Origin: CAUZIZ01 sp965219855
GTDB lineage: Bacteria > Acidobacteriota > UBA6911 > RPQK01 > JAJDTT01
Assembly (NCBI GenBank): GCA_965219855.1
Contig: CBDCOR010000022.1
Coordinates: forward strand, 1 to 64,000
DNA length: 64,000 bases
Reading direction: 5' to 3'
Shown: piece after piece, positions 17,697 through 27,357 of the stretch
How positions within the stretch are numbered: position 1 is the first letter of the stretch
Layout: every line of letters begins with the position of its first letter
The notes under the pieces: generated by a model
The model's database searches: none
Told to the model about the DNA's origin: nothing
Seen by the model: only the letters and a program-made list of their open reading frames with translations
Position numbers and translations under genes: made by a program

Positions 17697-19478
17697 ATGT
17701 CGAAAAGAGAATTCGATTTAGCCCTCGCCATCGGGGGGGCCGCCGGACAGGGCATCGCAACTCCTGGCAACATACTCGCCCGACTCTTCGTCCGCCGGGG
17801 CCTTCACCTCAATGCGTACAACGCGTATCAGTCCATCATTCGAGGTGGACACATCTTCCTGACTATTCGAATCAGCGATCAGGAAGCCCTCAGCCACGGG
17901 GATAAGCTGGATCTGTTGGTTTGCTTGAATCAGGACACCATGGACCGACACCTGGGGATCATGGGACCTGGAAGCTGCGTGATCTACAACAGCGACGCGA
18001 TCAAGCCCGGCGAGCCGAAAGATGGCGTCCAATTGTGTCCCATGCCGGTGGTCGACATCACCAGCGGCAATCGAAACCGACTCATGCAGAACACGGTTTC
18101 GCTGGGCGTGTCCCTGGCTCTGATGGGAATGGATTTCCAGCTTCTGGAAGACAGCCTGACGCTCCAGTTTCAACGCAAGGGACAGGCGGTCGTGGACGAG
18201 AATGTAGGCGTGGCCCGTGCGGGCTTCGAGTTCGCCGAGGCGAATTTCTCAGCCTTTCCCAACCAGCCTCCAGTGGGACCCAAACCGTTGGCAGTCTGGG
18301 TCGGCAACGATGCACTCGCTATGGGTGGAGCGGCGGCAGGCTGCAGGTTCTATTGCGCCTATCCCATGAGCCCGTCTACCGGCGTCCTCCACTGGATGGC
18401 CAAGAATGCCCCGGGACTGGGCATCATGGTGCGTCAGATCGAAGACGAAATCGGGGTGGCCAACGTGGCAATCGGCGCGGCCCACGCCGGATGCCGGACC
18501 ATGTGCGCCACCTCTGGTGGTGGATTCGCACTGATGACCGAAGCCGTCGGCGCGTCGGCGATGATGGAGATCCCGGTTGTGTTCATCGATGTTCAGCGAG
18601 CAGGACCTTCGACCGGGGTTCCTACCAAGACCGAGCAAGGAGATCTCTGGCAAATGTTGGGCGCCAGCCAGGGAGACTTCCAGCGCTTCATCGTCGCGCC
18701 ACTAGATGCCCTGGATGCATTCGATACGATTCCAGAGCTGTTTAATCTGACTGACAAGTATCAATGCCCCGGGATAGTTCTCTCGGATCTCCTGATTTCG
18801 GAAGGCACATTCAGCGTCGACCCTGACAAGATCGGCCTCCAGCCCAAGATCGATCGAGGCAACCTGATCACCGAGCCCTCCGCAACCGACGGTTATCTGC
18901 GCTACAAGGATACTGAGGACGGGATCTCGCCTCGCGCTATTCCCGGCCTGGAGGGTTATGTACACGTCGTTTCCACCGATGAGCACGACGAGGACGGAGT
19001 CCTCATCAGCGACGAGTTCACCAACCCGCACAAACGTCGGCTGATGGTTGAGAAGCGTGCTCGTAAGCTCGAAGGGGTCCTTGACCAGATCGAGGCCCCC
19101 CAATTGGAAGGGCCAGAGGACGCAGAGGTAACCCTGGTCGGATGGGGGTCCACATACGGAGTGATCAATGAAGCCCTGGAGCAGCTGAAAGACCAGGGAG
19201 TCAGCGCCAACCATCTTGCGATCAAGTGGATTGTGCCGTTGCATACAGAGGCCATAACCGGGATCTTCTCGCGTGCAAAGAAGACGATCATCGTCGAAAA
19301 CAACCACTCCGGCCAGTTCGCCCGGTATCTTCGAGGCGAGTCGGGACTCGTAGCGGACGGCCATATCCGGAAATACGATGGAGAGCCCTTCATGCCTCAT
19401 CACATCGTAGATGGAGTGCTGGAGCTGCTCGACGGAAAGACGGACCAATACGTACCCTTCCAAGAAATAATGGTCTAG
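17697..19478 (+). CDS. korA: 2-oxoacid:ferredoxin oxidoreductase, fused gamma-alpha subunit
   Basis: 593 aa with AGGGAGAG upstream of the ATG. Residues 1-185 are the gamma domain (LALAIGGAAGQGIATPGN, YQSIIRGGHIFLTIRIS). Residues 205-590 are the alpha domain (AGCRFYCAYPMSPSTGVL, IEDEIGVANVAIGAAHAG, RAGPSTGVPTKTEQGDL). This fused layout is typical of 2-oxoglutarate (or pyruvate) synthases of the KorAB type, which decarboxylate a 2-oxoacid to acyl-CoA and reduce ferredoxin. It pairs with korB 12 bases downstream. Which 2-oxoacid is used cannot be told from motifs alone; 2-oxoglutarate is the most common for this arrangement. Confidence 0.93.
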   Translation: MSKREFDLALAIGGAAGQGIATPGNILARLFVRRGLHLNAYNAYQSIIRGGHIFLTIRISDQEALSHGDKLDLLVCLNQDTMDRHLGIMGPGSCVIYNSDAIKPGEPKDGVQLCPMPVVDITSGNRNRLMQNTVSLGVSLALMGMDFQLLEDSLTLQFQRKGQAVVDENVGVARAGFEFAEANFSAFPNQPPVGPKPLAVWVGNDALAMGGAAAGCRFYCAYPMSPSTGVLHWMAKNAPGLGIMVRQIEDEIGVANVAIGAAHAGCRTMCATSGGGFALMTEAVGASAMMEIPVVFIDVQRAGPSTGVPTKTEQGDLWQMLGASQGDFQRFIVAPLDALDAFDTIPELFNLTDKYQCPGIVLSDLLISEGTFSVDPDKIGLQPKIDRGNLITEPSATDGYLRYKDTEDGISPRAIPGLEGYVHVVSTDEHDEDGVLISDEFTNPHKRRLMVEKRARKLEGVLDQIEAPQLEGPEDAEVTLVGWGSTYGVINEALEQLKDQGVSANHLAIKWIVPLHTEAITGIFSRAKKTIIVENNHSGQFARYLRGESGLVADGHIRKYDGEPFMPHHIVDGVLELLDGKTDQYVPFQEIMV

Positions 19479-19490
19479 AGAGGAACAACT

Positions 19491-20399
19491 ATGAGTGTAG
19501 GAAGCACACCCCCAGTAGCCGAACCGACCGCCGCCCTGAAACCTAAAGATTACAAGGGAAAAGTAGATCCGGACTGGTGCGCGGGATGCGGAGACTTTGG
19601 CGTACTCAGGGGTCTACAGAAAGCCTGTGCCGATCTGGGAATCAGGCCTCACGAGATCTTGACGGTCAGCGGAATTGGATGTTCCTCCAACTTCCCAGGT
19701 TTTTTTAACGCCTACGGGATGCATACCCTGCACGGGCGGTCGCTGGCCGTGGCTACCGGAGCCCAGTTGGCGAACCACGAGCTGAATGTTGTTGCCACTG
19801 GTGGCGATGGCGATGGCTACGGAATCGGAGGAAACCACTTCGCTCACACCGCTCGCCGCAACATCAACATTACCTACCTGGTCATGAACAATCAGATCTA
19901 TGGACTGACCACCGGCCAGGTCTCCCCCACCAGCTCCCCCGGGATGAAGACCAAGAGCACACCCTTCGGAAGCGTTGAGATGCCCGTCAATCCCATCACC
20001 ACCGCCATCATGAACGGTGCCACTTTCGTGGCCCGCGGTTACAGCGGCGATGGCAAGCAGTTGGTCGGGCTTATGAAGATGGCACTCCAACACAAGGGCT
20101 TTGCCTTGATTGACATCTTCAGTCCCTGCGTCACTTTCAATCACGACAATGACTACAACTTCTTCAAGCCAAGAATCAAGAGGCTCGAGGATGAGAACCA
20201 CGATCCCAGCGACTGGAAGACGGCCTGCGAGAAGGCGATGCTCTGGGGCGACACCATCTACACGGGACTCTTCCTCCAGAGATTCTCAAAGAGTCTGGAC
20301 CAGGCAGAACCGGTTCTCGAGGAGGGCGGTCCCATGGCTCACCGTCCGCTGGGGCTGTCCGATGAGCAAGCTCAAATGCTGATCTCGAAAATGATGTAG
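19491..20399 (+). CDS. korB: 2-oxoacid:ferredoxin oxidoreductase, beta subunit
   Basis: 302 aa, preceded by GAGAGGAAC. Near residue 30 is PDWCAGCGDFGVL, then VSGIGCSSNFPGFF with a conserved Cys, and the thiamine diphosphate site ATGGDGDGYGIGG ending in VMNNQIYGLTTGQ. The Cys residues bind the 4Fe-4S cluster that passes electrons from TPP to ferredoxin. It forms the catalytic core with the product of korA. No separate delta or ferredoxin gene is beside it. Confidence 0.94.
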   Translation: MSVGSTPPVAEPTAALKPKDYKGKVDPDWCAGCGDFGVLRGLQKACADLGIRPHEILTVSGIGCSSNFPGFFNAYGMHTLHGRSLAVATGAQLANHELNVVATGGDGDGYGIGGNHFAHTARRNINITYLVMNNQIYGLTTGQVSPTSSPGMKTKSTPFGSVEMPVNPITTAIMNGATFVARGYSGDGKQLVGLMKMALQHKGFALIDIFSPCVTFNHDNDYNFFKPRIKRLEDENHDPSDWKTACEKAMLWGDTIYTGLFLQRFSKSLDQAEPVLEEGGPMAHRPLGLSDEQAQMLISKMM

Positions 20400-20896
20400 C
20401 TGGAGAAGACTGGTCAGCCGGGGCCGGCATAGATGAGTCGGCCCTTACACCAAACTCTTGCGATGCCCCCTCTCGGAACCCTCAACCTCCCCGCCTCGCT
20501 ACTTCGAGCAGACCCACCGAACTCAACGCAAACAAGGTCGATAACAAGAAATTCGCCTTGGATAGCGACTCCTGGGCTTCTAATGCATCCTATAGCTACA
20601 TTAGGTGGGACTGAGTTTGGGGACGCTCCTGCTCGGAAGTGTGGAGATTGGCTCAGGATTTCGGAAAAGGACGCGTCCCAGTGTATGTGACACGGCGAAA
20701 ATTCCCCCAGGAAGATCCAGTGTCAGCATAGGTTGGTAGCCAGCCCTTGCCGAAGGGGCCTGGCACTTGCACGGCTGTCTTGGTTGTCATCTTCGTCGTG
20801 GACCAGCCTTCACCACAGACGTACCTACTCCACTCCTGCGGCTTCTTTAGAGATTCGTACTGGCCTCATTAGGGGCGGAATAGCGGGGAACCAGCG
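20400..20896. other. Intergenic, no gene seen
   Basis: About 500 bases after korB. Short open frames here lack ribosome sites and family features. No repeat of the hairpin family, tRNA or convincing terminator was recognised. The last 25 bases include GCGGGGAACCAGCG, a weak ribosome site for the next gene. Confidence 0.5.
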
Positions 20897-21235
20897 ATGA
20901 AGGTGCAGATGCTCGAGAGCAACGCGCTCTACCCCCAGGTCAAGACGCCAGATCGCCCTGCGCGAAATCTGGCTTTGGCAATACTCAACCAGGCTTTCCG
21001 GGACATAGTCTCCCCCAATCGAGCGTCTCAAGAATGGAAGACTTGGAAACGGGACGCGGCCAGATGGTTTTCCTCTGACGACGTCGATCCGGGCAGCTTC
21101 CATTGGGTCTGCGGCGTGCTGGAGATGGATCCCTCGATGCTGCGTGGCTGGCTTGAGACCTACAATACCAGTGGGCTGCGAGGGAGAAAGGAAGTAGCCC
21201 GGAAACTAATCCGATTCAGGATCTATTCTGATTGA
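20897..21235 (+). CDS. Conserved hypothetical protein (112 aa)
   Basis: Not assigned to a named family. The centre reads KRDAARWFSSDD, then SFHWVCGVLEMDPSMLRGWL and a basic end RKEVARKLIRFRI. This pattern (a helical AARWF segment, then an FxWVCxxLxxDPxxxR segment) looks like a small all-helical protein, possibly DNA- or RNA-binding because of the basic C-terminus; that is inference. Codon use resembles its neighbours and it has a plausible ribosome site. It is convergent with the propeller gene at 21280. Confidence 0.65.
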   Translation: MKVQMLESNALYPQVKTPDRPARNLALAILNQAFRDIVSPNRASQEWKTWKRDAARWFSSDDVDPGSFHWVCGVLEMDPSMLRGWLETYNTSGLRGRKEVARKLIRFRIYSD

Positions 21236-21279
21236 CTCTGCGTCGCTTTCGGCTGGATTATATCCGAGCAGTCCACCGG

Positions 21280-22737
21280 CTAGCGCCGGAATCGGAAGGC
21301 ATAGAGATCGGCATTCTGAAGGCGCACTCGGAGCCGAATCGGCTGCCCCTGCAGGGCGGACACATCGGCGCCATTCCGCCACCGGATGATGCCTTCGATC
21401 TTGTCTCCAAGGATCCTGGGACAGTCCTCCATCCCAAAACCAGTAACCGGATTGCCGCTCTCGTCCTGCAACTCGACCTGTAGGGCACCTCCGCCGGCGG
21501 TGCTGTAATTGAGCTCCAGGCGCCGCCCCTTGAAGCGGATGGCTGGCGTCGTGAACTCCCCCCACCCATTGTAAGGCCCCCTGACCGAGACAAAACCGTC
21601 TTTTCGCAAGGTACACCGCCGAATTCGACTATTAGAAGAACGAAGGAACTCAGAGTAGTACATCGAGATTTCATTGGGGCCGATGGGCACCACGCCGTGC
21701 CCCATGATGGGATTGCGGTCCACCCAATTGTCTTCGTCCAGTCCCGGTTTGATAAAGGGGTAGCGGAAACTGCGCTGCCATTGGATTCCATCCCTGCTGG
21801 TCGCGATTTGGATTTCTGATGTTCCCGGTAACGGGGCACCTGGGTAGGTCCGCTCGGGATAGAGAATCATCGGGAACATGAAAAAAGCGCGTCCGGCCCG
21901 GTAGTAGTTCACCGCCGCATTGGTGTAGAGGTGCAGGTCGACAGGATCGCCCTCATCCGACCTCACCACCATCTTGGGCTCGGACCAGTTTCGGAAATCG
22001 GATGACTCACTTCGCCTGATGGCGCGGCGCCCCCCGTGAAATGGACCCGGCACCGACATGTCTGTGGCTCTCAGATAGATCACGAAACGACCTAGTTGTT
22101 CATCCCAGAGGAGAATGTTGTGGCTGTCGAAAGGCCCTTTGGTCAGGAGGGGATTACTCTCCAAGAGATCCCAGTTCAGGCCGTCAGCTGAGATGAATCC
22201 CGTGATTCCGTTGACGCGGGAGATCATCTTGTATCGACTCTTGCTGCCTGCTTTCTCGTTAGGATCCACGATCACGCTGACGTTCATGAAGTCCTTAGGG
22301 CTTCCGATGATGTTGTTGGCAGTCGAACCGCCGTGGGAGAAAACTCCCAACTTGGGCTTCTCCCAGTGAATTCCATCCTGACTCTGGGCATAGCAGGTGT
22401 AGGTCTGCCCGCCCCCGTTTGGCATGACGTTCCAGGGATTGCCGTCCGTGCTCCGGTACCACATGCGGAAAAGGCCCTGGTCGTAGACCACCGAGCTGTA
22501 GTGGATGAGCGTTCTTTCCCAGGGATGCTGGGGCTGAATTGCGACCTCACGCAACGTGGGGGTGTGGAAAACCAGTTCCACACCCTGTTTACTATGAAAC
22601 CAGAGATCATCCAGGAAGAGCTGCCGCTCCCGGCCCACTTCGATCACTTCCGCTGCGGAACTCACCTGCTGAATGGGGGCCACCACAGAGGTGCCAAGAA
22701 GGGCCAGGGTCAGAAGCAACGTCGGTTTCGAGGTCAA
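21280..22737 (-). CDS. Secreted GH43/32-like five-bladed propeller protein
   Basis: 485 aa with a signal peptide (TLLLTLALLGTSVVAPIQQ). Propeller-type motifs recur: QLFLDDLWFHSKQGVELVF, LFRMWYRSTDG, SQDGIHWEKPKLG, SADGLNWDLLESN, SRDGIQWQRSF. The repeated S-x-D-G-x-x-W elements mark blades as in families GH32/43/62/68 and related unassigned proteins. The last 100 residues (EFTTPAIRFKGRRLELNYST) look like a beta-sandwich domain. Probably an exported enzyme or binding protein for plant or algal polysaccharide, with unknown substrate. The truncated gene at 2360 is a paralogue. Confidence 0.75.
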   Translation of the reverse strand: MTSKPTLLLTLALLGTSVVAPIQQVSSAAEVIEVGRERQLFLDDLWFHSKQGVELVFHTPTLREVAIQPQHPWERTLIHYSSVVYDQGLFRMWYRSTDGNPWNVMPNGGGQTYTCYAQSQDGIHWEKPKLGVFSHGGSTANNIIGSPKDFMNVSVIVDPNEKAGSKSRYKMISRVNGITGFISADGLNWDLLESNPLLTKGPFDSHNILLWDEQLGRFVIYLRATDMSVPGPFHGGRRAIRRSESSDFRNWSEPKMVVRSDEGDPVDLHLYTNAAVNYYRAGRAFFMFPMILYPERTYPGAPLPGTSEIQIATSRDGIQWQRSFRYPFIKPGLDEDNWVDRNPIMGHGVVPIGPNEISMYYSEFLRSSNSRIRRCTLRKDGFVSVRGPYNGWGEFTTPAIRFKGRRLELNYSTAGGGALQVELQDESGNPVTGFGMEDCPRILGDKIEGIIRWRNGADVSALQGQPIRLRVRLQNADLYAFRFRR

Positions 22738-22764
22738 GATTTTCTCCTTCGGATTCTCTCAAGG

Positions 22765-22930
22765 TTAGCGTTTCAGATCAGTAGCGCCCCCAGCTACGCT
22801 GCCCCATTCGAGAAAGAAACTTCGGGTCCGGGTCGTAGCGGTGGGCTCCAGGCCGCCGTTCGTCGAGCCAAAGGATCGAAAAGAATAAGACTTCGGCCTG
22901 GAGGCCAAAGCTACGGCGCTTCAGGCTTCC
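22765..22930. repeat. Interspersed hairpin repeat, copy 3 (inverted B+A)
   Basis: Reverse orientation of copies 1 and 4. The reversed B unit (CAGTAGCGCCCCCAGCTA, CCCATTCGAGAAAGAAACTT) is followed by GTAGCGGTGGGCTCCAGGCC and, about 55 bases later, GGCCTGGAGGCCAAAGCTAC. The two arms pair, and a small inner hairpin (CGAGCCaaaGGATCG) sits between them. It lies between the start of the propeller gene and the MFS stub. Confidence 0.75.
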
Positions 22931-22984
22931 CAAATCGTCGCATTACTGGTCCTATTCTTCGCCACGCCGTCTTGAAGTTTGAGC

Positions 22985-23284
22985 TCAGGCTTCCCAAAAC
23001 CACACCCTACCACGGTAATCTCGGGGCAGCACGTACATATTGACCTGGTAGAGTGCCGTGCCGACACCGAAAATGATCAGGGCCGCCACCAGACCCCACC
23101 GTAGTAGGCCCAACTCGAACTTGCCAATGTCGAGATCAGCTTCAAGCGGCGGTTGAAAGTAGTTGATCAGGTTGCGATGGAGATACAGGACGAAGTAATC
23201 GAAGGCTAGCAGCGACAGCATGAACCAACGATCGGGAGTCCCCGGACTTTCCTCTGGTGAGGGTGCTTTAGGATCAAGGGCCAC
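22985..23284 (-). pseudogene. MFS transporter remnant
   Basis: 99 aa. The N-terminal half (RWFMLSLLAFDYFVLYLHRN, then LINYFQPPLEADLDIGKFEL) looks like the first helix and loop of an MFS permease. After GLLRWG it passes directly to VAALIIFGVGTALYQVNMYV and a short tail RDYRGRVWFWEA. A working MFS protein needs about 400 aa and 12 helices, so this is an internally deleted remnant or an unrelated two-helix membrane protein. The start is GTG or ATG near 23284. Confidence 0.5.
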
Positions 23285-23363
23285 TGGAGGATCTTAGCCT
23301 CCCCGACCCAATTTATCGCTGGCTTCGATTGGGCTAGAATAGGGGTCGGAGGAAATCATAGAA

Positions 23364-25010
23364 ATGGCTGAATTCAGACACCAGGCGATCTTCGAGCACC
23401 AGGACGACCTTACCGATTACCGCCAGCTGACGGACGAATATGTCTCCACCCAGAGTTTCGAAGGCCAGGAAATCCTGAAGGTACAGCCGCAAGCGCTGAC
23501 GCTCATGGCCCGGATTGCGATGGATGACGTCTCCCATCTGCTGCGAGCAAGCCACCTCAGACAGCTTGCCCGGATCCTGGAAGACGAAGAGGCTTCTGAT
23601 AACGACCGATTCGTCGCTCAGGAGCTATTGAAAAACGCCAATATCGCCTCCGCTCGCGTCTTGCCAGGCTGTCAGGACACCGGTACCGCCATCGTCCTCG
23701 GCTACAAGGGACAGAATGTCTTCACCTCCGGGGATGATGCCGAGGCCCTGTCTCGAGGCGTCTATGAGGCCTTTCAGGAGAGAAATCTCCGCTATTCGCA
23801 GCTCGCGCCCCTGGATATGTACAAGGAACAAAACACCAAGACCAACCTGCCCGCCCAAATAGAAATCCACGCCGAGCCCGGCGACGACTACCGTCTCCTC
23901 TTCATCGCCAAAGGGGGTGGCTCGGCCAACAAGATGTTCCTCTATCAGGAGACCAAAGCCCTCCTGAACCCGAAGTCGCTGATGAGATTCCTGGAAGAGA
24001 AACTCCGTTCGCTGGGAACCTCCGCCTGCCCACCGTATCACCTCGCCCTGGTGGTGGGAGGCATGTCGGCGGAGTTCACCATGAAGACCCTCAAATTGGC
24101 CAGTACCCACTATCTGGACGATCTCCCCACTTCGGGGAATGAGCTGGGACGTGCCTTTCGTGATCCAGACCTGGAGAAGAAGATCTTCGAGCTCTCCACC
24201 CAGATCGGGATCGGCGCCCAGTTCGGAGGGAAGTATTTTGCCCACGACGTCCGGGTGATCCGGCTGCCTCGGCACGGAGCTTCCTGTCCGGTGGGGCTGG
24301 GTGTCTCCTGCTCGGCAGATCGTCAGATCCTGGGTAAGATCACCAAGGACGGCCTCTTCATGGAGCAGCTCGAGACCAATCCGGCCCAATATCTTCCAGA
24401 TGTTACGGAACAGGAACTTGGAGATGCGGTGGTCAAGATCGATTTGAGCCGTCCCATGCCCGAGATCCTGGCTCAGCTGAGGGCTCACCCTGTGGCCACT
24501 CGTCTCTCCCTGTCGGGCCCCATGGTCGTCGCCCGTGACATCGCGCATGCGCGGCTCAAGGATCGGCTGGACAATGGAGAAGATCTCCCCCAGTACTTCA
24601 AGAACCACGTCGTCTACTACGCTGGACCTGCCAAGAAGCCCAAGGGCTACGCCTCGGGATCATTCGGACCCACCACGGCTGGCAGGATGGATCCCTATGT
24701 GGATCTGTTCCAGAGCCACGGGGGAAGCATGGTCATGCTAGCCAAGGGCAATCGATCCCGTCAGGTAAGAGATGCCTGTGGCAAGCACGGAGGCTTCTAC
24801 CTGGGCTCCATCGGAGGTCCGGCCGCCCGACTCGCCCAGCACAGCATCAGGAAGGTCGAAGTGTTGGATTACGAGGATCTGGGCATGGAGGCAATCTGGT
24901 GCATCGAGGTAGAGGACTTTCCCGCCTTCACGGTGATCAACCACGAAGGCACCGATTTCTACACCCAGTTTGCGCCGAAACCGCAGTCGGTGGTCCAGCT
25001 CAAGCAATAG
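23364..25010 (+). CDS. Class I (iron-sulfur) fumarate hydratase
   Basis: 548 aa, the normal length for the fused two-domain class I fumarases. Cluster-binding Cys are at LPGCQDTGTAI (about 108), SACPPYHLALVVGG (about 226) and LGVSCSADRQ (about 317), the expected three positions. The N-terminal alpha domain is followed by the swivelling beta domain from about residue 370 (SLSGPMVVARDIAHARL, YYAGPAKKPKGYASGSFGPT). It hydrates fumarate to malate in the TCA cycle and is oxygen-sensitive. With korAB nearby this suits low-oxygen or reductive TCA use, but that is inference. Confidence 0.95.
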   Translation: MAEFRHQAIFEHQDDLTDYRQLTDEYVSTQSFEGQEILKVQPQALTLMARIAMDDVSHLLRASHLRQLARILEDEEASDNDRFVAQELLKNANIASARVLPGCQDTGTAIVLGYKGQNVFTSGDDAEALSRGVYEAFQERNLRYSQLAPLDMYKEQNTKTNLPAQIEIHAEPGDDYRLLFIAKGGGSANKMFLYQETKALLNPKSLMRFLEEKLRSLGTSACPPYHLALVVGGMSAEFTMKTLKLASTHYLDDLPTSGNELGRAFRDPDLEKKIFELSTQIGIGAQFGGKYFAHDVRVIRLPRHGASCPVGLGVSCSADRQILGKITKDGLFMEQLETNPAQYLPDVTEQELGDAVVKIDLSRPMPEILAQLRAHPVATRLSLSGPMVVARDIAHARLKDRLDNGEDLPQYFKNHVVYYAGPAKKPKGYASGSFGPTTAGRMDPYVDLFQSHGGSMVMLAKGNRSRQVRDACGKHGGFYLGSIGGPAARLAQHSIRKVEVLDYEDLGMEAIWCIEVEDFPAFTVINHEGTDFYTQFAPKPQSVVQLKQ

Positions 25011-25034
25011 CTATGGAAGCCAAGGCAGACAGAA

Positions 25035-25270
25035 CTATCTGATCGGATAGTCACCCTCTATCCCAAAGGATAGAGCCACGATGTGGGGATGATTCAGGGA
25101 CGCAAGAACCTCAGCTTCCCGCTGAAACCGGCCCAGGCGCTCCGAGGTAGGATCTTCAGCGCGACCTCTCGGCCCAAACGAGTATCCGTGGCCTGGTAAA
25201 CTACCCCCATGCCGCCTTCGCCAAGCTTGGCAGTGATTCTGTAATGTTTGATGCTTTCGCCTAGCAACGC
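25035..25270 (-). pseudogene. Ser/Thr protein kinase (PknB-type) N-terminal remnant
   Basis: Read on the minus strand, 25270 down gives HYRITAKLGEGGMGVVYQAT (Gly-rich loop), then GREVALKILP with the beta3 Lys. The frame then shifts, and another frame gives SERLGRFQREAEVLASLN and HPHIVALSFGIEGD before a stop at 25035. Only the N-lobe remains; the catalytic loop and activation segment are absent. Typical of decayed Hanks-type kinases, which are abundant in Acidobacteriota. It lies between fumarase and rpoD, with no gene around it. Confidence 0.8.
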
Positions 25271-25625
25271 GAATCTCCAGCCTAGAGGGAAGCCGATTTA
25301 GCGAATACTAGATCTTTGTGTCTGGAAGGGCAATCTCAGGGGGATGGTTTGCATGTTAATCCGCCGCATAGATGGGGCTAGTCTCCGCCTCATCTGTTGG
25401 AGATTTAGAACTTGGAATTTGGAGCTTGTTTGTAGCTTGTAACTGGTATCTTGCTGCTCAAATGCCCCGGGGGTCCGAAGATTGCTTGCCTTTTCTGCAG
25501 CGTCAAAAACAAATTATTTGGGAAACCTGCATCCTAATAGGTGCGTGTAAACACAAGAGGGAGAGAACAAACCTTTCAGGACTTGGACTGAACCACGAGC
25601 TGATGGCTACAAGTGAGAAAAGAAG
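25271..25625. other. Region upstream of rpoD
   Basis: About 355 bases with no convincing gene. The part from 25400 contains imperfect short repeats (AACTTGGAATTTGGAGCTTG, GTAGCTTGTAACTGG). AT content rises toward rpoD and the promoter of rpoD is probably here, but no clear -35/-10 pair was assigned. AAGTGAGAAAAGAAG immediately precedes the rpoD ATG. Confidence 0.4.
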
Positions 25626-27245
25626 ATGAAAAAATCCATGGCGCTTCGTGACGACAACCCAGATCTTCTTGAGGAGCCAGCCCCTGAACTCTTCTCAGCC
25701 CGCCCAACTGCTTGGGTAGCGGGGTCAGATCCCTCCTACTCCTCGTTGCGGTCAGACCAAGGGGAAGGGGAAGAGCCGAATCTCCTCGAGGACGAGACCG
25801 ATCAGGCAAACGATGCCGTGCGGATCTACTTGAGGGAAATGGGATCTGTTCCCCTGCTGAGCCGGGAGAAGGAGATAGAGCTCGCCAAACGTATCGACCG
25901 GGGAAAACAGATTGTCCATCGTGCCCTCCTTCGATCCCCCATCGTCGTCAGATGGATTCTGGAACGAGCCCAAAGTCTGCAGGATGAGTCATACGACCTG
26001 AAGAACCTGGTCAACTGCAACGAGGGTGAGGTCAGTGACGAACAGAGAGAATCCTGGCGTCAGAAGCTATGCGAGGAAGTGCAGGCGATCGCAGGCCTGG
26101 AGAAGAAGGCGAGCAAACTGGAAGCGAAAACACAGCTCTCGCCTAGGAAACGCGCGGCTGGCACAGCGGCCAACATTCAGTTGGCCCGCTGCCAGATCAT
26201 GATTGCTCAGCGCATCCGGAATCTCGGACTAACGGACGAGGTCAACCAGGAGTTGCTTCAGTTAGCGAAAGACACCTTGAAGCAGTTGGAAGCCCTGGAC
26301 CGCGAAGGCAGCCAGTTGAATCGGATTCAGCTTTCTCATCTGGAATCACTGGAACGAGACAGGACCCGGGCCCGAATCGACGAGATCGACACAAAGATTC
26401 AGGAAATGGAAGCCTCGCTGGGACCGGGACTCAGACGACTGGTGTCGACTGTAGCCAGAATCAAAACGGGGCAGCTGGAAATGGATGCGGCCAAGAAGGA
26501 GCTGGTCGAGGCAAATCTCCGGCTGGTGGTTTCCGTAGCCCGGAAGTACCGCTTGAAGGGCCTGCAGTTGCTGGACCTGATCCAGGAAGGCAACATCGGC
26601 CTGATGAAAGCGGTCGATAAGTTCGACTACCGCCGTGGCTTCAAGTTTTCAACTTACGCGCACTGGTGGATCCGTCAGGCCATCCAGCGGGCGATTTCGG
26701 ATACCGGACGTACCATCCGCATTCCCGAGCACATGATCCAGGCCATCAACAAGTCGGCCCGGGTCTCTCGCGAACTGGTCCAGGAGAACGGTCAGGATCC
26801 CACTCCCCTGGAGATCGCCAGCCGAGCCGACATGCCCGTGACTACAGTTCAGAAAGCCTTGAAGATCGCTCAGGATCCGGTCTCGCTGGAAACGCCACTC
26901 AGCGAAGGCGAAGAAAGCCGACTCGGCGATCTTATTGAAGATCGAAACCTGTCCTCGCCGGTCGAGAAAGTCATCAATCTGTGTTTAGAGGAGCAGAGCG
27001 CCGTGGCCCTTGGGAATTTGACCCCAAGGGAAGGAGCCATCCTTCGCATGCGTTTCGGAATCGGAGAAGGCCACGAGCATACACTGGAAGAGATCGGACA
27101 ACGTTTTTGTCTGACTCGAGAACGCATCCGTCAGATCGAGGCCGAAGCGCTCCGCAAGCTGCGTCGTCCGGTGGCTTTCTGGCCCATCTCCCAGATGAAA
27201 CTCAAAGCGAATGGGGCGCACGCCGCAAGCGTCACTGGTATTTAG
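25626..27245 (+). CDS. rpoD: RNA polymerase primary sigma factor (sigma-70)
   Basis: 539 aa. Region 1.2 begins DAVRIYLREMGSVPLLSREK near residue 60. A long helical non-conserved insert follows (about 115-280). Region 2 has KKELVEANLRLVVSVARKYR, IQEGNIGLMKAVDKFDY and the -10/melting segment FKFSTYAHWWIRQAIQRAIS. Region 3 has RIPEHMIQAINK; region 4 has LTPREGAILRMRFGIG and the -35 helix LEEIGQRFCLTRERIRQIEA. Region 1.1 is short. The full set marks it as the housekeeping sigma rather than an alternative factor. An IS lies 110 bases downstream. Confidence 0.95.
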   Translation: MKKSMALRDDNPDLLEEPAPELFSARPTAWVAGSDPSYSSLRSDQGEGEEPNLLEDETDQANDAVRIYLREMGSVPLLSREKEIELAKRIDRGKQIVHRALLRSPIVVRWILERAQSLQDESYDLKNLVNCNEGEVSDEQRESWRQKLCEEVQAIAGLEKKASKLEAKTQLSPRKRAAGTAANIQLARCQIMIAQRIRNLGLTDEVNQELLQLAKDTLKQLEALDREGSQLNRIQLSHLESLERDRTRARIDEIDTKIQEMEASLGPGLRRLVSTVARIKTGQLEMDAAKKELVEANLRLVVSVARKYRLKGLQLLDLIQEGNIGLMKAVDKFDYRRGFKFSTYAHWWIRQAIQRAISDTGRTIRIPEHMIQAINKSARVSRELVQENGQDPTPLEIASRADMPVTTVQKALKIAQDPVSLETPLSEGEESRLGDLIEDRNLSSPVEKVINLCLEEQSAVALGNLTPREGAILRMRFGIGEGHEHTLEEIGQRFCLTRERIRQIEAEALRKLRRPVAFWPISQMKLKANGAHAASVTGI

Positions 27246-27357
27246 TCAGAATCTCGTTCGCTAGAGCCCGGGTGTAGCGTCTTTCAAGGATTCTCAGGAA
27301 GGTCGATCCCAACGGGATTGCGTATTCCAGCCCAGGGTTTCCGTACGTGTTTAGCTA

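Noticed and set aside
20433..20690. 85-aa open frame between korB and the 112-aa gene
   Set aside because: No ribosome site, and composition unlike real proteins here.
20400..20896. tRNA or other RNA gene
   Set aside because: No cloverleaf, anticodon arm or other RNA signature could be built by eye here or in other intergenic gaps.
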